This document shows, piece by piece, positions 62,516 to 64,000 of a DNA stretch of 64,000 nt (position 1 is its first letter; every line of letters begins with the position of its first letter). The stretch is from assembly GCA_964503615.1 (NCBI GenBank), contig CAZDBA010000003.1, positions 8,089-72,088 on the forward strand. The letters run 5' to 3'. The DNA comes from CAZDBA01 sp964503615. GTDB lineage: Bacteria; Planctomycetota; Planctomycetia; Pirellulales; Pirellulaceae. The notes under the pieces were generated by a model. It was not told the DNA's origin. It was given only the letters and a program-made list of their open reading frames with translations, and searched no databases. Position numbers and translations under genes: made by a program.

Positions 62516-63994
62516 ATGCACCAACGCTCAAATCGGCTCTACGTATTATTTACCGCCTCTACATTGATCGCTTGGAGCGGTTTGCTTTTCTCGGCTGCCC
62601 AAGCTCAAGACCAACCGAAAATCAAAGTCGCCTGCGTTGGAGACTCGATTACGTTCGGGGCCCGAGTGGAAAACCGGGAAGAAAACAACTATCCGACGCA
62701 GCTCGGGCAGATATTGGGTGAAAACTACTTGGTCAAGAACTTTGGAGTCAGTGGCACGACTCTTTTGAGCAATGGCAACAAGCCTTGGATAAAGTCTCGA
62801 GTTTTCAAACCGGCTACCCAATTCAACCCGGACATCGTGATCATCAAACTGGGCACGAACGACACCAAGCCCGGAAACTATCCAGATCACGCCGACGAAT
62901 TTGAAACCGATTACGCCAAGCTGATCAATCATTTCCGTGAGCTACCGAGCGAACCGCAAATTTACATTTGCACACCGGCTCCGGTCGTTCCAGAACAAAA
63001 ACCGAACCCCAAAATCAAAGACGAAGTGATGGTCAAGGTGCGACCACGAATCGCAAACGTTGCTCGGGACAACGGTTGCAATATCATTGATCTACACATG
63101 AGCCTGAAAGATCATCCGGAGTGGTTTCCCGACGGCATTCACCCCAACGCTCAAGGAGCAAGGGCCATGGCCGAGACGGTGGCTAGACAACTGCAAACGC
63201 CACTCGATTCCGAATTCGATGTTCAGAAAAAATTCGCTGCGGCCGGTGTCGAGAACGTTGCCGAGGGTTCGTTTCATGGTTACACCGAGTACAGTTTTGG
63301 GTTGGACAAAGTAAGCTGCAAGATCGTTAAGCCGACCGTCACTGCAGAGGGGGCGCCTTGGGTTTGGCGAGCTCGGTTTTATGGGCACCAACCGCAGTTC
63401 GATATTGCCATGCTTCAACAGGGCTGGCACATTTGTTACTGCGATGTAAGCAATCTGTTTGGTTCTCCAACGGCGGTAGAACGGTGGGACAACTTTTACA
63501 GCTTGGCTCAGGAATTTGGACTCAACAATAAACCCTTCCTCGAAGGGATGAGCCGAGGCGGGTTGATTGTTCACAATTGGGCAAAGGCTCACCCCGATCA
63601 AGTCTGCGGAATCTACGGCGACAACCCTGTCTGCGACGCGAGGTCGTGGCCCGGCGGTAAAGGGACCGGAAAGGGCTCGGAAAAGAACTGGCGTCTATTC
63701 CTGGAAGCGTACGGTTTGACCGAGGACGAAGCTGCCGAATTCAAAGGGTTTCCCATCGATGGATTGGCACCCTTGGCTGAATCGAAAATTCCACTTTTAC
63801 ATATCGTCGGAACGGCAGACACAACGGTCCCTCCCGCAGAAAACACAGATATCCTGGAGGCAAGATACAAAGAACTGGGCGGACCGGTGGAGGTGATCCG
63901 CAAAGAAGGTTTAAAACATCATCCGCATTGCCTTCCAAACCCGAATCGGATCGTAGATTTCGCGTTGGAATCTTTCCGCCAACCGTCCGAGTAA
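62516..63994 (+). CDS. Secreted SGNH hydrolase fused to alpha/beta hydrolase
   Basis: A 492-residue protein with an N-terminal signal (LYVLFTASTLIAWSGLLFSAAQAQ). Residues about 30-225 form an SGNH/GDSL esterase: block I VGDSITFGARV, block III LGTNDTKPGNY and block V DGIHPNAQG with catalytic Asp and His. Residues about 235-490 form an alpha/beta hydrolase with nucleophile motif EGMSRGGLIVHNWA, the acid in GTADTTVPP and His in GLKHHPHCL. Dual esterase fusions of this type fit polysaccharide deacetylation or deacylation in planctomycetes; the substrate is inferred only. The whole gene is in the window. Confidence 0.9.
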   Translation: MHQRSNRLYVLFTASTLIAWSGLLFSAAQAQDQPKIKVACVGDSITFGARVENREENNYPTQLGQILGENYLVKNFGVSGTTLLSNGNKPWIKSRVFKPATQFNPDIVIIKLGTNDTKPGNYPDHADEFETDYAKLINHFRELPSEPQIYICTPAPVVPEQKPNPKIKDEVMVKVRPRIANVARDNGCNIIDLHMSLKDHPEWFPDGIHPNAQGARAMAETVARQLQTPLDSEFDVQKKFAAAGVENVAEGSFHGYTEYSFGLDKVSCKIVKPTVTAEGAPWVWRARFYGHQPQFDIAMLQQGWHICYCDVSNLFGSPTAVERWDNFYSLAQEFGLNNKPFLEGMSRGGLIVHNWAKAHPDQVCGIYGDNPVCDARSWPGGKGTGKGSEKNWRLFLEAYGLTEDEAAEFKGFPIDGLAPLAESKIPLLHIVGTADTTVPPAENTDILEARYKELGGPVEVIRKEGLKHHPHCLPNPNRIVDFALESFRQPSE

Positions 63995-64000
63995 ATACGC

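Overview
The window reads as a chromosomal segment from a planctomycete, most likely a marine Pirellulales-type bacterium (Rhodopirellula/Blastopirellula-like). The evidence is a DUF1559 pseudopilin-like protein, two proteins with PEP-CTERM tails, a metal ABC permease fused to a DtxR-type regulator, separate CoaB and CoaC enzymes, a decayed dockerin-like C-terminus, a PQQ-propeller protein and many short genes in switching orientation. No rRNA, tRNA, CRISPR array, insertion sequence or prophage was seen. Only the first gene is cut by the window edge.

Layout. 1-5.6 kb: the C-terminal two thirds of an RND efflux pump, mtnA, a membrane AAA ATPase and a CYTH-domain protein. A damaged copy of the CYTH gene's 3' end lies on the other side of the AAA gene. 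5.9-8.1 kb: an aminotransferase, a DUF5684 membrane protein and a frameshifted selenoprotein-W-like (Rdx) gene. 8.1-12 kb: a hybrid histidine kinase with Hpt domain, followed by a receiver/ATPase protein. 12-15.8 kb: a Gfo/Idh/MocA oxidoreductase, a bifunctional nuclease, a queuosine-tRNA-type glycosyltransferase and an EamA exporter. 15.8-19.6 kb: a Mn/Zn/Fe ABC importer operon with a built-in DtxR domain and a His-tailed accessory protein. 20-25 kb: an FHA-GGDEF protein, a membrane protein, ClpS, a gene graveyard and a PEP-CTERM protein. 25.4-31.1 kb: a housekeeping minus-strand run tpiA-secG-yicC-gmk-rpoZ-coaC, then coaB, interrupted by an antisense rhodanese gene.

31.1-40.6 kb: a gene-free stretch that ends in an apparent independent structured RNA gene with promoter and terminator, then an M20 amidohydrolase, DprA, TatD, a triple PH-like membrane protein, an ECF sigma factor and a VOC protein. 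40.6-46.4 kb: pentapeptide-repeat protein, secreted and membrane hypotheticals, a secreted bleomycin-hydrolase-type protease and an Uup-type ABC-F. 46.7-53.3 kb: phoH-pgpH-ybeY-corC, a classic RNA/ribosome-maturation and membrane cluster, then lysA. 53.4-56.4 kb: map, lpdA and rpsD. 56.7-64 kb: PQQ propeller, a cobalamin-riboswitch operon (DUF1559 + DUF4465/PEP-CTERM), a small hypothetical, ribBA and an SGNH/alpha-beta hydrolase fusion.

The most promising undescribed system is the cobalamin riboswitch at 60112-60338 (minus strand). It sits directly upstream of a pseudopilin-like DUF1559 gene and a DUF4465-like, PEP-CTERM-anchored surface protein, which suggests a planctomycetal cell-surface vitamin B12 capture apparatus. 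Second is the approximately 225-nt orphan RNA at 32039-32262.
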